Part shown: positions 7,790 to 14,970 of the stretch, one piece after another | Numbering within the stretch: the first letter of the stretch is position 1 | How the letters are laid out: every line of letters starts with the position of its first letter | Source of the DNA: Streptomyces violaceoruber | GTDB lineage: Bacteria > Actinomycetota > Actinomycetes > Streptomycetales > Streptomycetaceae | Assembly: GCA_000720805.1 (NCBI GenBank) | Contig: JODI01000099.1 | Location: 1 to 35,218, forward strand | Direction: 5' to 3' | DNA length: 35,218 nucleotides | Position numbers and translations under genes: made by a program | Notes under the pieces: model-generated | The model's input: only the letters and a program-made list of their open reading frames with translations | What the model was told of the DNA's origin: nothing | Database searches by the model: none

Positions 7790-8038
7790 TCAGACCACCA
7801 GCGGCACCTCGTGGATCTCGTCCGCCCTGTGGCCCGCGCGTTCGTGGACGCGTTGGACCGCGTCGGCCGACGGGGCCTCGGAGAGGCAGTAGATCGTGCC
7901 GGAGTCCGGGTCCGCCCAGGAACGTTCGAAGTGCACGCCTTCTTCCTTCTCCATCGCGAGGTCGGCGTCGTGCGCCTGCCTCAGCTGGTCGGGGGTGATG
8001 CCCTCGAACCCGTGGTGGACGTCCATGAACTGCGCCAT
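7790..8038 (-). CDS. SCO4226-family nickel-binding protein (DUF4242-like)
   Basis: An 82-residue ferredoxin-like alpha/beta protein. It begins MAQFMDVHHGFEGIT and carries EEGVHFERSWADPDSGTIYCLSEAPSA, the hallmark of the small SCO4226 family; S. coelicolor SCO4226 was described as nickel-binding. The His-His pair near the N-terminus, a further His in VHFERSW and the single Cys are candidate ligands. A perfect AAGGAGG precedes the ATG and merges directly with a hexanucleotide tandem repeat in the 5' leader. It lies near phoU, as in S. coelicolor. Confidence 0.88.
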   Translation of the reverse strand: MAQFMDVHHGFEGITPDQLRQAHDADLAMEKEEGVHFERSWADPDSGTIYCLSEAPSADAVQRVHERAGHRADEIHEVPLVV

Positions 8039-8053
8039 GGCTTCGCACCTCCT

Positions 8054-8096
8054 TGTACCTGTACCTGTACCTGTCCCTGTCCCTGGTCCCTGTCCC
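8054..8096 (-). repeat. hexanucleotide tandem repeat abutting a ribosome binding site
   Basis: Seven units on the plus strand (tgtacc three times, then tgtccc variants, one of them 7 bp). Read on the transcribed strand, GGGACA/GGTACA units run straight into the AAGGAGG of the nickel-binding protein gene (site at 8048-8054). The repeat therefore forms the 5' leader or promoter of that gene. Confidence 0.85.
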
Positions 8097-8136
8097 TCCT
8101 GCTTTCATGGTGCGCTCGTGCGCCGACCCCGGCGAC

Positions 8137-8181
8137 CTCGGGGATTTCAGGGACTTCAGGAATATCGGGGACTTCAGGGAC
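8137..8181. repeat. five 9-bp tandem repeats
   Basis: Units ctcggggat, ttcagggac, ttcaggaat, atcggggac and ttcagggac lie head to tail between the nickel-binding protein gene and phoU. Frames across them encode low-complexity Pro-Glu-Val text on the minus strand, which I regard as non-coding. Confidence 0.75.
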
Positions 8182-8187
8182 AGACGA

Positions 8188-8213
8188 AGGGCCCCGGCTC
8201 ACACCGGGGCCCT
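8188..8213 (-). terminator. hairpin terminator after phoU
   Basis: Perfect 10-bp GC stem (agggccccgg and its complement) with a 6-nt loop, 101 bp past the phoU stop on the minus strand. Confidence 0.6.
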
Positions 8214-8313
8214 CACCGTCGTACGAGACTCAACGCACCGTCAGCCGCACTGGCACGAGACGACCACCTTCAGGCCGGCGCCACCTCGGGGACGAACCCC
8301 CGGCCCCGGGGGA

Positions 8314-9015
8314 TCAGACCCCCTCCACCCCCGGCGCCGCCTGGATGTCCGGCTGCACATCGCTCTGCAGGTCGTCCGCGTGCTCGCCCGTCACCAGGAA
8401 CACCACGCGCTTGGCCACCGACACCGCGTGGTCGGCGAACCGCTCGTAGTAGCGGCCCAGCAGGGTCACGTCGACGGCCGTCTCGATGCCGTGCTTCCAG
8501 CGGTCGTCGATCAGGTGCTGGAAGAGGTGACGGTGCAGGAGGTCCATCTCGTCGTCGTCCTGCTCCAGCTGGAGCGCCAGGTCGACGTCCTTCGTGATGA
8601 TCACCTCGGCCGCCTTCGCCATCAGGCGCTGCGCGAGCTGCCCCATCTCCAGGATCGTGGCGTGCAGGTCGTGCGGGACCGCGCGCTCCGGGAAGCGCAG
8701 CCGGGCCAGCTTGGCCACGTGCTGGGCCAGGTCTCCCGAGCGCTCCAGGTCCGCCGACATCCGCAGCGAGGTGACGACGATCCGGAGGTCCGTCGCCACC
8801 GGCTGCTGACGGGCCAGCAGCGCTATCGCGCGCGCCTCCAGGTCGTGCTGGAGCTCGTCGACCTTCTGGTCGGCCTCGATCACACTCTCGGCGAGCTTCA
8901 GGTCGGAGTCGAGGATCGCCGTCGTGGCACGCCCGATCGCCGACCCGACCAGCCGGGCCATCTCGACCAGACCGTCGCCGATCGAATCCAGTTCCTCGTG
9001 GTACGCGTCCCGCAT
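8314..9015 (-). CDS. phoU: phosphate signalling regulator PhoU
   Basis: A 233-residue cytoplasmic PhoU with two tandem three-helix-bundle domains (about 10-95 and 115-205). The start MRDAYHEELDSIGDGLVEMA, the SLRMSADLERSGDLAQHVAKLA segment and YYERFADHAVSVAKRVVFLVTG near the C-terminus are family hallmarks containing the acidic metal-binding positions. PhoU damps PhoR-PhoP signalling when phosphate is sufficient. ATG 9015 matches the family start and has an upstream GAGAGGGA; the longer frame to 9171 has no family-like N-terminus. Divergent from phoR, with a PHO box in between. Confidence 0.95.
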   Translation of the reverse strand: MRDAYHEELDSIGDGLVEMARLVGSAIGRATTAILDSDLKLAESVIEADQKVDELQHDLEARAIALLARQQPVATDLRIVVTSLRMSADLERSGDLAQHVAKLARLRFPERAVPHDLHATILEMGQLAQRLMAKAAEVIITKDVDLALQLEQDDDEMDLLHRHLFQHLIDDRWKHGIETAVDVTLLGRYYERFADHAVSVAKRVVFLVTGEHADDLQSDVQPDIQAAPGVEGV

Positions 9016-9145
9016 CAGGGGTTCCCTCTCGTACGTGATCTTCGGGGGGCACCGGGGCCGGGGCCCGGCGCGACTGTCGCGTGCAAAACCGGTGCTCGCA
9101 CCCCACGCTCCCACGTTCCGGCCTGTACGCGTCCGTTTCCGGCAT

Positions 9146-9178
9146 CCCAAATGAACCAATCCTGGCTCCAAGGTGAAC
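9146..9178 (-). promoter_or_regulatory. PHO box (three 11-bp direct repeat units)
   Basis: On the minus strand three consecutive 11-mers read GTTCACCTTGG (9168-9178), AGCCAGGATTG (9157-9167) and GTTCATTTGGG (9146-9156). The outer two fit the Streptomyces PhoP direct-repeat consensus starting GTTCA, with a degenerate middle unit. It lies between phoU and phoR, oriented toward phoU, so PhoP probably regulates both promoters. Confidence 0.75.
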
Positions 9179-9239
9179 TCTGGGCGACGAGTGTTCGAGG
9201 TCGCACTCGGACGGCTGTGGTCAGCGGCTCCGCCATGCC

Positions 9240-9245
9240 TAACCT
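9240..9245 (+). promoter_or_regulatory. -10 element of a leaderless phoR-phoP transcript
   Basis: TAACCT is followed by 6 nt and the phoR ATG, with no Shine-Dalgarno sequence. Confidence 0.55.
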
Positions 9246-9251
9246 GGGTGC

Positions 9252-10616
9252 ATGGACGTGAACGCGGCGGTCGCCGCAGCGGCAGCGATCGCCGGTGTGC
9301 TCACCGGTGTCATCGCCATGCTGGCGTTCCGCTGGAGCGAGCGGGAGCAGAAACGCCCCACCCGCACCTCCCTGCACACCGACCCGGTGCTTCCGCCGGG
9401 CGTGGACACCGTCCTGTCCGTGCTCCGCTCCTCCGCCGTCGTCCTCGACGAGGCCGACGCCGTCGTCAAGGCCAGCTCCGCCGCGTACGCCCTCGGGCTG
9501 GTCCGCGGCGGCCGGCTCTCCGTGGAGCCCATGCTCCAGATGGCCCGGGACACCCGCCGGGACGGGGAGATACGGCAGGTCGAACTGGATCTGCCGAGGC
9601 GCGGGACCGGTCGGGGGGAAGCCCTCGCCGTCTCCGCGCGTGTCGCCCCGCTCGGCTCCCGGCTGGTGCTGCTCCTCGTCGAGGACCTCACCGAGGCCCG
9701 GCGCATCGAGGCCGTACGACGGGACTTCGTCGCGAACGTCAGCCATGAGCTGAAGACTCCCGTCGGCGCGCTCTCCCTCCTGTCCGAGGCGGTCATGGAC
9801 GCCTCCGACGACCCGGAGGCGGTGGAACGCTTCGCCGGCCGGATGCAGATCGAGGCGACCCGGCTGACGAACCTGGTGCAGGAGCTCATCGACCTCTCGC
9901 GGGTGCAGAACGACGATCCCCTGGAGGACGCCGAACCGGTCCGCGTCGACGAACTGGTCGCCGAGGCCATCGACCGCTGCCGGCACCAGGCCGGCACCAA
10001 ACAGATCACCATGGCGGCGAGTGTGGGGGTGTCCGCGGGAACCGATCAGGAGAGTGCCGCACGCCGCCCGGGCGACAGCGCCGACCTGCATGTCTGGGGC
10101 AACCGCGGCCAGCTCGCCGCCGCCCTCGGCAACCTCGTCGAGAACGCCGTCAACTACTCGCCCGCCCGCACCCGCGTCGGCATAGCCGCCCGACGGGTGA
10201 ACGCGCCCGGCGGTGACATGATCGAGGTCGCCGTCACCGACCAGGGCATCGGGATCACCGACAAGGACAAGGAGCGCATCTTCGAGCGCTTCTACCGCGT
10301 CGACCCGGCCCGCTCCCGTGCCACCGGCGGCACCGGCCTCGGCCTCGCCATCGTCAAACACGTGGCCGCCTCGCACGGCGGGGAGGTCACCGTGTGGAGC
10401 GCCGAGGGACAGGGCTCCACCTTCACCCTGCGGCTGCCGGAGGCGGGTGCCGCCCGCGACCGCGCGCACCAGCATCCCGACCTCGACGGCGTCGACAGTG
10501 CCGACGGCACTGACCGTCCCGGCGGCCTCGACGAAGCGGCCGGCCGGTCCAGCTCCCCCTCGTCCCCCCACTCATCCTCTTACGAACCGCTCCCCGCCCC
10601 GGAGGTCCTTCCGTGA
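9252..10616 (+). CDS. phoR: sensor histidine kinase PhoR (SenX3 type)
   Basis: A 454-residue membrane sensor kinase of the phosphate two-component system. One N-terminal membrane span (about 5-27) is followed by a PAS-like linker (about 50-150), then the H-box FVANVSHELKTPVGAL with phospho-accepting His165. The HATPase domain has an N-box LGNLVENAVNYS, a G1 box VTDQGIGI, an F-box IFERFYRVD and a G2 box GGTGLGLAIVKH. The last 55 residues are Ser/Pro/His-rich and probably disordered. Its stop overlaps the phoP start by 4 bp, so the two are translationally coupled. Confidence 0.96.
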   Translation: MDVNAAVAAAAAIAGVLTGVIAMLAFRWSEREQKRPTRTSLHTDPVLPPGVDTVLSVLRSSAVVLDEADAVVKASSAAYALGLVRGGRLSVEPMLQMARDTRRDGEIRQVELDLPRRGTGRGEALAVSARVAPLGSRLVLLLVEDLTEARRIEAVRRDFVANVSHELKTPVGALSLLSEAVMDASDDPEAVERFAGRMQIEATRLTNLVQELIDLSRVQNDDPLEDAEPVRVDELVAEAIDRCRHQAGTKQITMAASVGVSAGTDQESAARRPGDSADLHVWGNRGQLAAALGNLVENAVNYSPARTRVGIAARRVNAPGGDMIEVAVTDQGIGITDKDKERIFERFYRVDPARSRATGGTGLGLAIVKHVAASHGGEVTVWSAEGQGSTFTLRLPEAGAARDRAHQHPDLDGVDSADGTDRPGGLDEAAGRSSSPSSPHSSSYEPLPAPEVLP

Positions 10617-11293
10617 CCCGTGTGCTCGTCGTCGAGGACGAGGAGTCCTTCTCCGACGCCCTGTCGTACATGCTCCGCAAAGAGGGCTTCGAGGTCGCCG
10701 TCGCGACCACCGGGCCCGACGGACTCGACGAGTTCGAGCGCAACGGCGCCGACCTCGTCCTCCTCGACCTGATGCTGCCCGGCCTGCCGGGCACCGAGGT
10801 GTGCCGTCAGCTGCGCGGCCGCTCCAACGTCCCCGTCATCATGGTGACCGCCAAGGACAGTGAGATCGACAAGGTCGTCGGCCTGGAAATAGGTGCCGAC
10901 GACTACGTCACCAAGCCGTTCTCCTCCCGCGAGCTGGTCGCCCGCATCCGCGCCGTCCTGCGCCGCCGCGGCGAGCCGGAGGAGGTCACCCCGGCGGCCC
11001 TGGAGGCGGGCCCGGTCCGGATGGACGTCGACCGCCATGTGGTCACGGTCTCCGGCTCCAAGGTGGATCTTCCGCTGAAGGAGTTCGACCTCCTGGAGAT
11101 GCTGCTGCGCAACGCCGGCCGGGTCCTGACCCGTATGCAGCTCATCGACCGGGTCTGGGGCGCCGACTACGTCGGCGACACCAAGACCCTCGACGTCCAC
11201 GTCAAGCGCCTGCGCGCCAAGATCGAGCCGGACCCGGGTGCCCCGCGCTACCTGGTGACGGTCCGCGGCCTCGGCTACAAGTTTGAGCCGTAG
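10613..11293 (+). CDS. phoP: response regulator PhoP (OmpR family)
   Basis: A 226-residue OmpR/PhoB-type regulator and global controller of phosphate scavenging, also known to affect secondary metabolism in Streptomyces. The receiver domain (1-118) has the acidic pocket EDE at 8-10, phospho-acceptor Asp52 in LLDLMLPG, Thr79 and Lys101. The winged-helix domain (about 130-226) contains LPLKEFDLLEMLLRNAGRV, TLDVHVKRLRAKIE and the wing VRGLGYKFEP. GTG start overlapping the phoR stop. Its predicted operator class is the 11-bp PHO direct repeat seen upstream of phoU. Confidence 0.97.
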   Translation: MTRVLVVEDEESFSDALSYMLRKEGFEVAVATTGPDGLDEFERNGADLVLLDLMLPGLPGTEVCRQLRGRSNVPVIMVTAKDSEIDKVVGLEIGADDYVTKPFSSRELVARIRAVLRRRGEPEEVTPAALEAGPVRMDVDRHVVTVSGSKVDLPLKEFDLLEMLLRNAGRVLTRMQLIDRVWGADYVGDTKTLDVHVKRLRAKIEPDPGAPRYLVTVRGLGYKFEP

Positions 11294-11325
11294 ACCGACC
11301 CGTCACCTCGCGCACGGCGTACGGC

Positions 11326-11360
11326 GAAGGGCGGGACCTCTCGATGAGGTCCCGCCCTTC
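11326..11360. terminator. strong bidirectional terminator after phoP
   Basis: A perfect 15-bp stem (11326-11340 with 11346-11360) around a TCGAT loop, between the convergent phoP and lipoprotein genes. Confidence 0.85.
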
Positions 11361-11427
11361 CGCCGTATCTGCCGTGTCCGCCGTACGGCCACTCGGTGGC
11401 GGTACGACTCGGTGGCGGTACGACCGC

Positions 11428-12105
11428 TCAGTGACCCGCCGCCGGCGACTGCGTGACGCTCGCGGAGGAGGCGTCGGTCGGGGTGGCCGGCCCGGCGGGG
11501 GAGTTGGACGGGCTGGGGGAGCCCGACGTGCTCTCGCCCGCGCCCGGCTTCTGGCTGGTGCTCGGCTTCCCCGTGCCGCCCGGGGTCGACGCGACCGCGG
11601 TGGGACCCCACTCGGTGAAGTAGTGGTCGGCCGGGACGACGAAGGCGCTCAGGCTCACCTCGCCGGTCTTGCTGAAGGTGAAGGTGACCTTCTGGGCGTT
11701 GCCGTCCTGGACGGACTGGCCGACGTCCTTCAGCGCGGCGGAGGCGTTGCCCTTGCCGCCGAGGACGACGGAGCCGCCGGCCGGGACGGTCAGCTTGCCC
11801 TTGCCCTTCGCCGGCGTGATCTTGGCGGTGCCGCCGCCGGCGACGCTGACGGAGTCGAGCGTCTGGGGCTTGTCGCCGTTGTTGAACACGGTGCCGGAGA
11901 TCACCGCCGGGCCCTTCACCTTGAGGTTGGGCTGGGTGATGACCACGATGTTCTGCAGCTTGATGGGGCCCACACTCGTGGCGGCGTTGTCCGGCTTGAT
12001 CTCCAGGGTCTGGGCGTTGTTGCCGGCGCCGCACGCGGCGAGCGAGGCGATCGAGAACGCGATGGCGGCGGCGGCGAGGGCACCGCGTCGAAGGCTGCTG
12101 CTCAC
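11428..12105 (-). CDS. secreted lipoprotein, conserved hypothetical (SCO4231-like)
   Basis: A 225-residue protein with a lipoprotein signal: SSSLRRGAL basic start, hydrophobic core, and lipobox SLAAC with Cys25. It is predicted to be exported and anchored on the outer face of the membrane. The mature domain (about 30-175) has beta-rich text such as GPIKLQNIVVITQP and GTVFNNGDKPQTL, reminiscent of immunoglobulin-like or PCu(A)C/DUF461-type folds. The last 50 residues are a Ser/Pro/Gly/Thr-rich linker. GTG 12105 has AAGGAG 11-16 nt upstream. Convergent with phoP; this neighbour is shared with S. coelicolor. Function not established. Confidence 0.8.
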   Translation of the reverse strand: MSSSLRRGALAAAAIAFSIASLAACGAGNNAQTLEIKPDNAATSVGPIKLQNIVVITQPNLKVKGPAVISGTVFNNGDKPQTLDSVSVAGGGTAKITPAKGKGKLTVPAGGSVVLGGKGNASAALKDVGQSVQDGNAQKVTFTFSKTGEVSLSAFVVPADHYFTEWGPTAVASTPGGTGKPSTSQKPGAGESTSGSPSPSNSPAGPATPTDASSASVTQSPAAGH

Positions 12106-12237
12106 GGCGGCGGCAACTCCTTGACTCGAGCGAGGCGGCCGTAAAGCCGCGCTAAGTGTCTGTCAGCGGCCTCAGGCTATCGAGCCGTTCCCACCGGGCC
12201 GCACCCGACCCTCCCCTACCGCTCCGCTTCCCTCAGT

Positions 12238-12292
12238 ACGGCGCAAGGACGGCGCAAGGACAGCTCAACGACAGCTCAAGTACGGCGCGAGT
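12238..12292. repeat. five 11-bp direct repeats
   Basis: Five consecutive 11-bp units: two identical acggcgcaagg, then acagctcaacg, acagctcaagt and acggcgcgagt. An 11-bp period is one helical turn and equals the unit size of OmpR/PhoP-family operators. They lie in the 655-bp gap between the lipoprotein gene and carD. Confidence 0.8.
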
Positions 12293-12407
12293 ACCGTCCA
12301 GCCACTGCCGTCACAAGTGTCTCTCGAGTCACATAGAGCCGGGCGATCGTCAGGCATTCACATAAGCGTCCCCGGCGTGTCCCCGAGGATTTTCCGTGGA
12401 GGAATCC

Positions 12408-12455
12408 ATGAAGCCCGGAATTGATCACCATCAGGGTGCCCGGAGGCCCGCTTGA
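12408..12455 (+). CDS. candidate 15-residue leader peptide ORF upstream of carD
   Basis: ATG preceded by a strong GGAGG with 5-nt spacing, followed by 14 codons (peptide MKPGIDHHQGARRPA) and TGA. A 13-bp inverted repeat starts inside the ORF and its right arm begins on the stop codon, so a translating ribosome would mask the hairpin. It could be a regulatory uORF, a micro-protein or coincidence. Too short for codon-bias tests. Confidence 0.4.
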   Translation: MKPGIDHHQGARRPA

Positions 12456-12465
12456 TCAATTCCGG
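12415..12465. repeat. 13-bp perfect inverted repeat overlapping the micro-ORF
   Basis: Arms ccggaattgatca (12415-12427) and tgatcaattccgg (12453-12465) are exact complements with a 25-nt loop. The arms are AT-richer than the surroundings. It could be an RNA hairpin or a regulator binding site. Confidence 0.8.
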
Positions 12466-12760
12466 ATTGGTCCCGTACCCGACTCCGCGCGCCGAACGGA
12501 GTAACGTAAGTCGCACGCTTGGAAGCGGACATATGGGGACGTTCGTCCGCTCGAGGGTGCCTCCGGATGCGTGTAACGTACGCGTTTCACCTCCCCCGGA
12601 CAGCCGCTCCCACCTGCGAATACTTTCTTCCGCTCGCCGGGCGAAGCACGTTCCTGTCGCAGTTGTCAAGCCCCGAGATGCGCCCTGACCTGCGAAAACG
12701 CCATTCAGAACACGCGGTTTCCGTGTTACTCTGGATAGCCACGGAAGGGGTACCTGTCAC
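12466..12760 (+). promoter_or_regulatory. carD promoter region
   Basis: Gene-free leader before carD. A tentative promoter is TTCAGA, 17 nt, TACTCT, about 30 bp before the ATG. A GGAAGGGG ribosome site is clear. The hexamers match poorly and the promoter call is tentative. Confidence 0.3.
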
Positions 12761-13243
12761 ATGACGTTCAAGGTTGGCGACACCGTGGTCTATCCCCATC
12801 ACGGGGCCGCGCTGATCGAGGCCATCGAAACTCGCCAGATCAAAGGCGTGGACAAGACCTACTTGGTGCTGAAGGTCGCCCAGGGTGATCTGACGGTACG
12901 TGTGCCAGCGGACAATGCGGAGTTCGTCGGCGTACGTGATGTGGTCGGTCAGGACGGACTGGACCGGGTCTTCGAGGTGCTGCGCGCGCCGTACGCCGAG
13001 GAGCCCACGAACTGGTCGCGTCGTTACAAGGCAAACCTGGAGAAGCTCGCCTCCGGCGATGTCATCAAGGTCGCGGAAGTCGTGCGTGACCTGTGGCGTC
13101 GTGAGCGCGAGCGAGGACTCTCCGCCGGTGAGAAGCGCATGCTCGCCAAGGCCCGCCAGATTCTGGTGAGCGAGCTCGCGCTCGCGGAGAACACGAACGA
13201 GGACAAGGCCGAGGCCCTGCTCGACGAGGTCCTCGCGTCCTGA
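12761..13243 (+). CDS. carD: RNA polymerase-binding transcription regulator CarD (CdnL)
   Basis: A 160-residue CarD/CdnL protein. The N-terminal Tudor-like RNA-polymerase-interaction domain (about 1-60) starts [20 protein letters not shown]. The helical C-terminal domain (about 70-160), with [16 protein letters not shown] and [19 protein letters not shown], contacts DNA at the upstream edge of the -10 region, including a conserved Trp. Family members stabilise open complexes, chiefly at rRNA and other housekeeping promoters. The length is typical and the ribosome site is good. Followed 380 bp later by ispD-ispF, the usual actinobacterial order. Confidence 0.97.
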   Translation: MTFKVGDTVVYPHHGAALIEAIETRQIKGVDKTYLVLKVAQGDLTVRVPADNAEFVGVRDVVGQDGLDRVFEVLRAPYAEEPTNWSRRYKANLEKLASGDVIKVAEVVRDLWRRERERGLSAGEKRMLAKARQILVSELALAENTNEDKAEALLDEVLAS

Positions 13244-13366
13244 CGCCGACGCAGGCCGCAGCAAGCAGCCCGCCCAGCTCAGCACATTGAATGCCGCGGT
13301 GCCCGATGACGCAGAAGTCGCCGGGCGCTGCGGCATGTTCGCGTTCCAACGCCTCACCCATGAGCC

Positions 13367-13422
13367 ACGTACGCCACGGAAGCAACGTACGCATCATTCT
13401 CGTACCCATTGGTCACGTACGC
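13367..13422. repeat. three ACGTACGC copies
   Basis: The octamer acgtacgc occurs at 13367-13374, 13385-13392 and 13415-13422 in the 380-bp gap between carD and ispD. CGTAC-type words are common in Streptomyces intergenic DNA, so the significance is uncertain. Otherwise I see no gene or clear terminator in 13244-13623. Confidence 0.4.
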
Positions 13423-13623
13423 ACGGCCGCTCATGTACCCATGCTCCGGCCGGGCACACACCCATGGTCATCTCGGGAAGGTTCCCCCGATACTGTGCGT
13501 GCCGGGCCCGGGCAGCAGGCTCGACCAGGGTCACGGAAGGGTTCCGGTCAAGCTGTCGTACCCGGCACGCTTGAGGCCATACCCACCAAGGCCGAGCACA
13601 CAAACCTGACCTGACAGGAACCG

Positions 13624-14388
13624 ATGTCTGACGTTTCGCGCCCCTCGCCCGCAGAGGGCCGTACGACTCCTCGCACCGCCGCCGTGATCCCGGCCGCCGG
13701 CCGGGGCGTACGCCTGGGTCCCGGCGCACCCAAGGCGCTGCGCACGCTGAACGGCACGCCCATGCTGATCCACGCGGTCCGCGCGCTGGCCGCGTCCCGG
13801 GCCGTCTCCCTCGTGGTCGTCGTGGCCCCGCCCGACGGCGCCGCCGAGGTCAAGTCGCTGCTCGACGTGCACGCCCTGCCCGAGCGGACGGACTTCCTGG
13901 TCGTCCCGGGCGGCGAGAGCCGGCAGGAGTCCGTGAAGCTCGGCCTGGACGCGCTGCCGCCCGAGTACGACACCGTCCTCGTCCACGACGCCGCCCGCCC
14001 CCTCGTCCCGGTCGACACCGTCGACGCCGTCATCGACGCCGTACGGGAAGGTGCCGTGGCCGTCGTCCCGGCGCTGCCGCTCGCGGACACCGTGAAGGAA
14101 GTCGACCCGGCCGCGACCCCGGGCGGCCCGGAGCCGGTGGTGGCCACCCCCGAGCGGGCCCGCCTCCGCGCCGTCCAGACCCCCCAGGGCTTCGACCGCG
14201 CCACCCTGGTCCGCGCCCACGAGACCGTCACCGACAACGTCACCGACGACGCGAGCATGATCGAGCAGCTCGGAGAGACCGTCGTGGCCGTGCCCGGTCA
14301 CGAGGAGGCCTTCAAGGTCACCCGCCCGCTGGACCTGGTCCTCGCGGAAGCGGTCCTGGCCCGCAGGAGGCTCAACGATGGCTTCTGA
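13624..14388 (+). CDS. ispD: 2-C-methyl-D-erythritol 4-phosphate cytidylyltransferase
   Basis: Third step of the MEP isoprenoid pathway: MEP plus CTP gives CDP-ME and pyrophosphate. 254 residues. The nucleotidyltransferase loop is [17 protein letters not shown] (about 23-39). [16 protein letters not shown] and [11 protein letters not shown] are the CTP and metal-binding motifs, and [10 protein letters not shown] and [14 protein letters not shown] are C-terminal signatures. AGGAA precedes the ATG. The stop lies 11 bp inside ispF, so the two are coupled. Confidence 0.96.
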   Translation: MSDVSRPSPAEGRTTPRTAAVIPAAGRGVRLGPGAPKALRTLNGTPMLIHAVRALAASRAVSLVVVVAPPDGAAEVKSLLDVHALPERTDFLVVPGGESRQESVKLGLDALPPEYDTVLVHDAARPLVPVDTVDAVIDAVREGAVAVVPALPLADTVKEVDPAATPGGPEPVVATPERARLRAVQTPQGFDRATLVRAHETVTDNVTDDASMIEQLGETVVAVPGHEEAFKVTRPLDLVLAEAVLARRRLNDGF

Positions 14389-14875
14389 GACGGCCCACCC
14401 GCTGCCCCGGGTCGGCATCGGCACCGACATCCACGCCTTCGAAGAAGGCCGCGACCTGTGGTGCGCCGGACTGAAGTGGGAGGGCGAGGGCACCGGCCTG
14501 GCCGGCCACTCCGACGCGGACGTCGTCGCCCACGCCGCCTGCAACGCCCTCTTCTCCGCCGCCGGCCTCGGCGACCTCGGACAGCACTTCGGCACCGGAC
14601 GCCCCGAATGGTCCGGCGCCTCCGGCGTCACCCTGCTCACGGAGGCCGCGAGGATCGTCCGCGAGGCGGGCTTCACCATCGGCAACGTCGCCGTACAGGT
14701 CGTAGGACCGCGCCCGAAGATCGGCAAGCGCCGGGACGAGGCGCAGCGGATCCTCTCGGAGGCCGCCGGAGCCCCCGTGTCGGTGTCCGGCGCGACCACC
14801 GACGGGCTCGGCTTCCCCGGACGCGGCGAAGGTCTGATGGCGGTGGCGACGGCGCTGGTGGTGCGGACCGGCTGA
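14378..14875 (+). CDS. ispF: 2-C-methyl-D-erythritol 2,4-cyclodiphosphate synthase
   Basis: Fifth step of the MEP pathway, cyclising CDP-ME 2-phosphate with release of CMP. 165 residues, normal for the trimeric family. Metal ligands are Asp17 and His19 in GTDIHAF and His44 in [24 protein letters not shown] and the C-terminal [17 protein letters not shown] segment complete the signature. Overlaps ispD by 11 bp. Confidence 0.97.
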   Translation: MASETAHPLPRVGIGTDIHAFEEGRDLWCAGLKWEGEGTGLAGHSDADVVAHAACNALFSAAGLGDLGQHFGTGRPEWSGASGVTLLTEAARIVREAGFTIGNVAVQVVGPRPKIGKRRDEAQRILSEAAGAPVSVSGATTDGLGFPGRGEGLMAVATALVVRTG

Positions 14876-14958
14876 CGAAACCGGCCGAGGAAACCGGCGG
14901 ACGTCACGAATCTGTGCACCTTGGCGGCAAGGGGCGCAGGGCATCGCCCCGCGCCTAC

Positions 14959-14964
14959 TACCCT
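14959..14964 (+). promoter_or_regulatory. -10 element of a leaderless cysS transcript
   Basis: TACCCT is followed by 6 nt and the GTG start of cysS, with no Shine-Dalgarno sequence. Confidence 0.5.
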
Positions 14965-14970
14965 GGACTC

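Noticed and set aside
7981..8202. Frame with PEVP-type repeats on the minus strand
   Set aside because: It is produced by the 9-bp and 6-bp tandem DNA repeats and overlaps the real nickel-binding gene.
9016..9171. Longer phoU start at 9171
   Set aside because: It would run across the PHO box and adds a non-family N-terminus. The conserved start is at 9015.
9015..10571. 518-codon minus-strand frame opposite phoR
   Set aside because: Antisense to a gene with a complete set of histidine kinase motifs.
14458..14970. N-terminal extension of cysS into ispF
   Set aside because: The added residues are Arg-rich frame noise. The synthetase N-terminus starts at GTG 14971.
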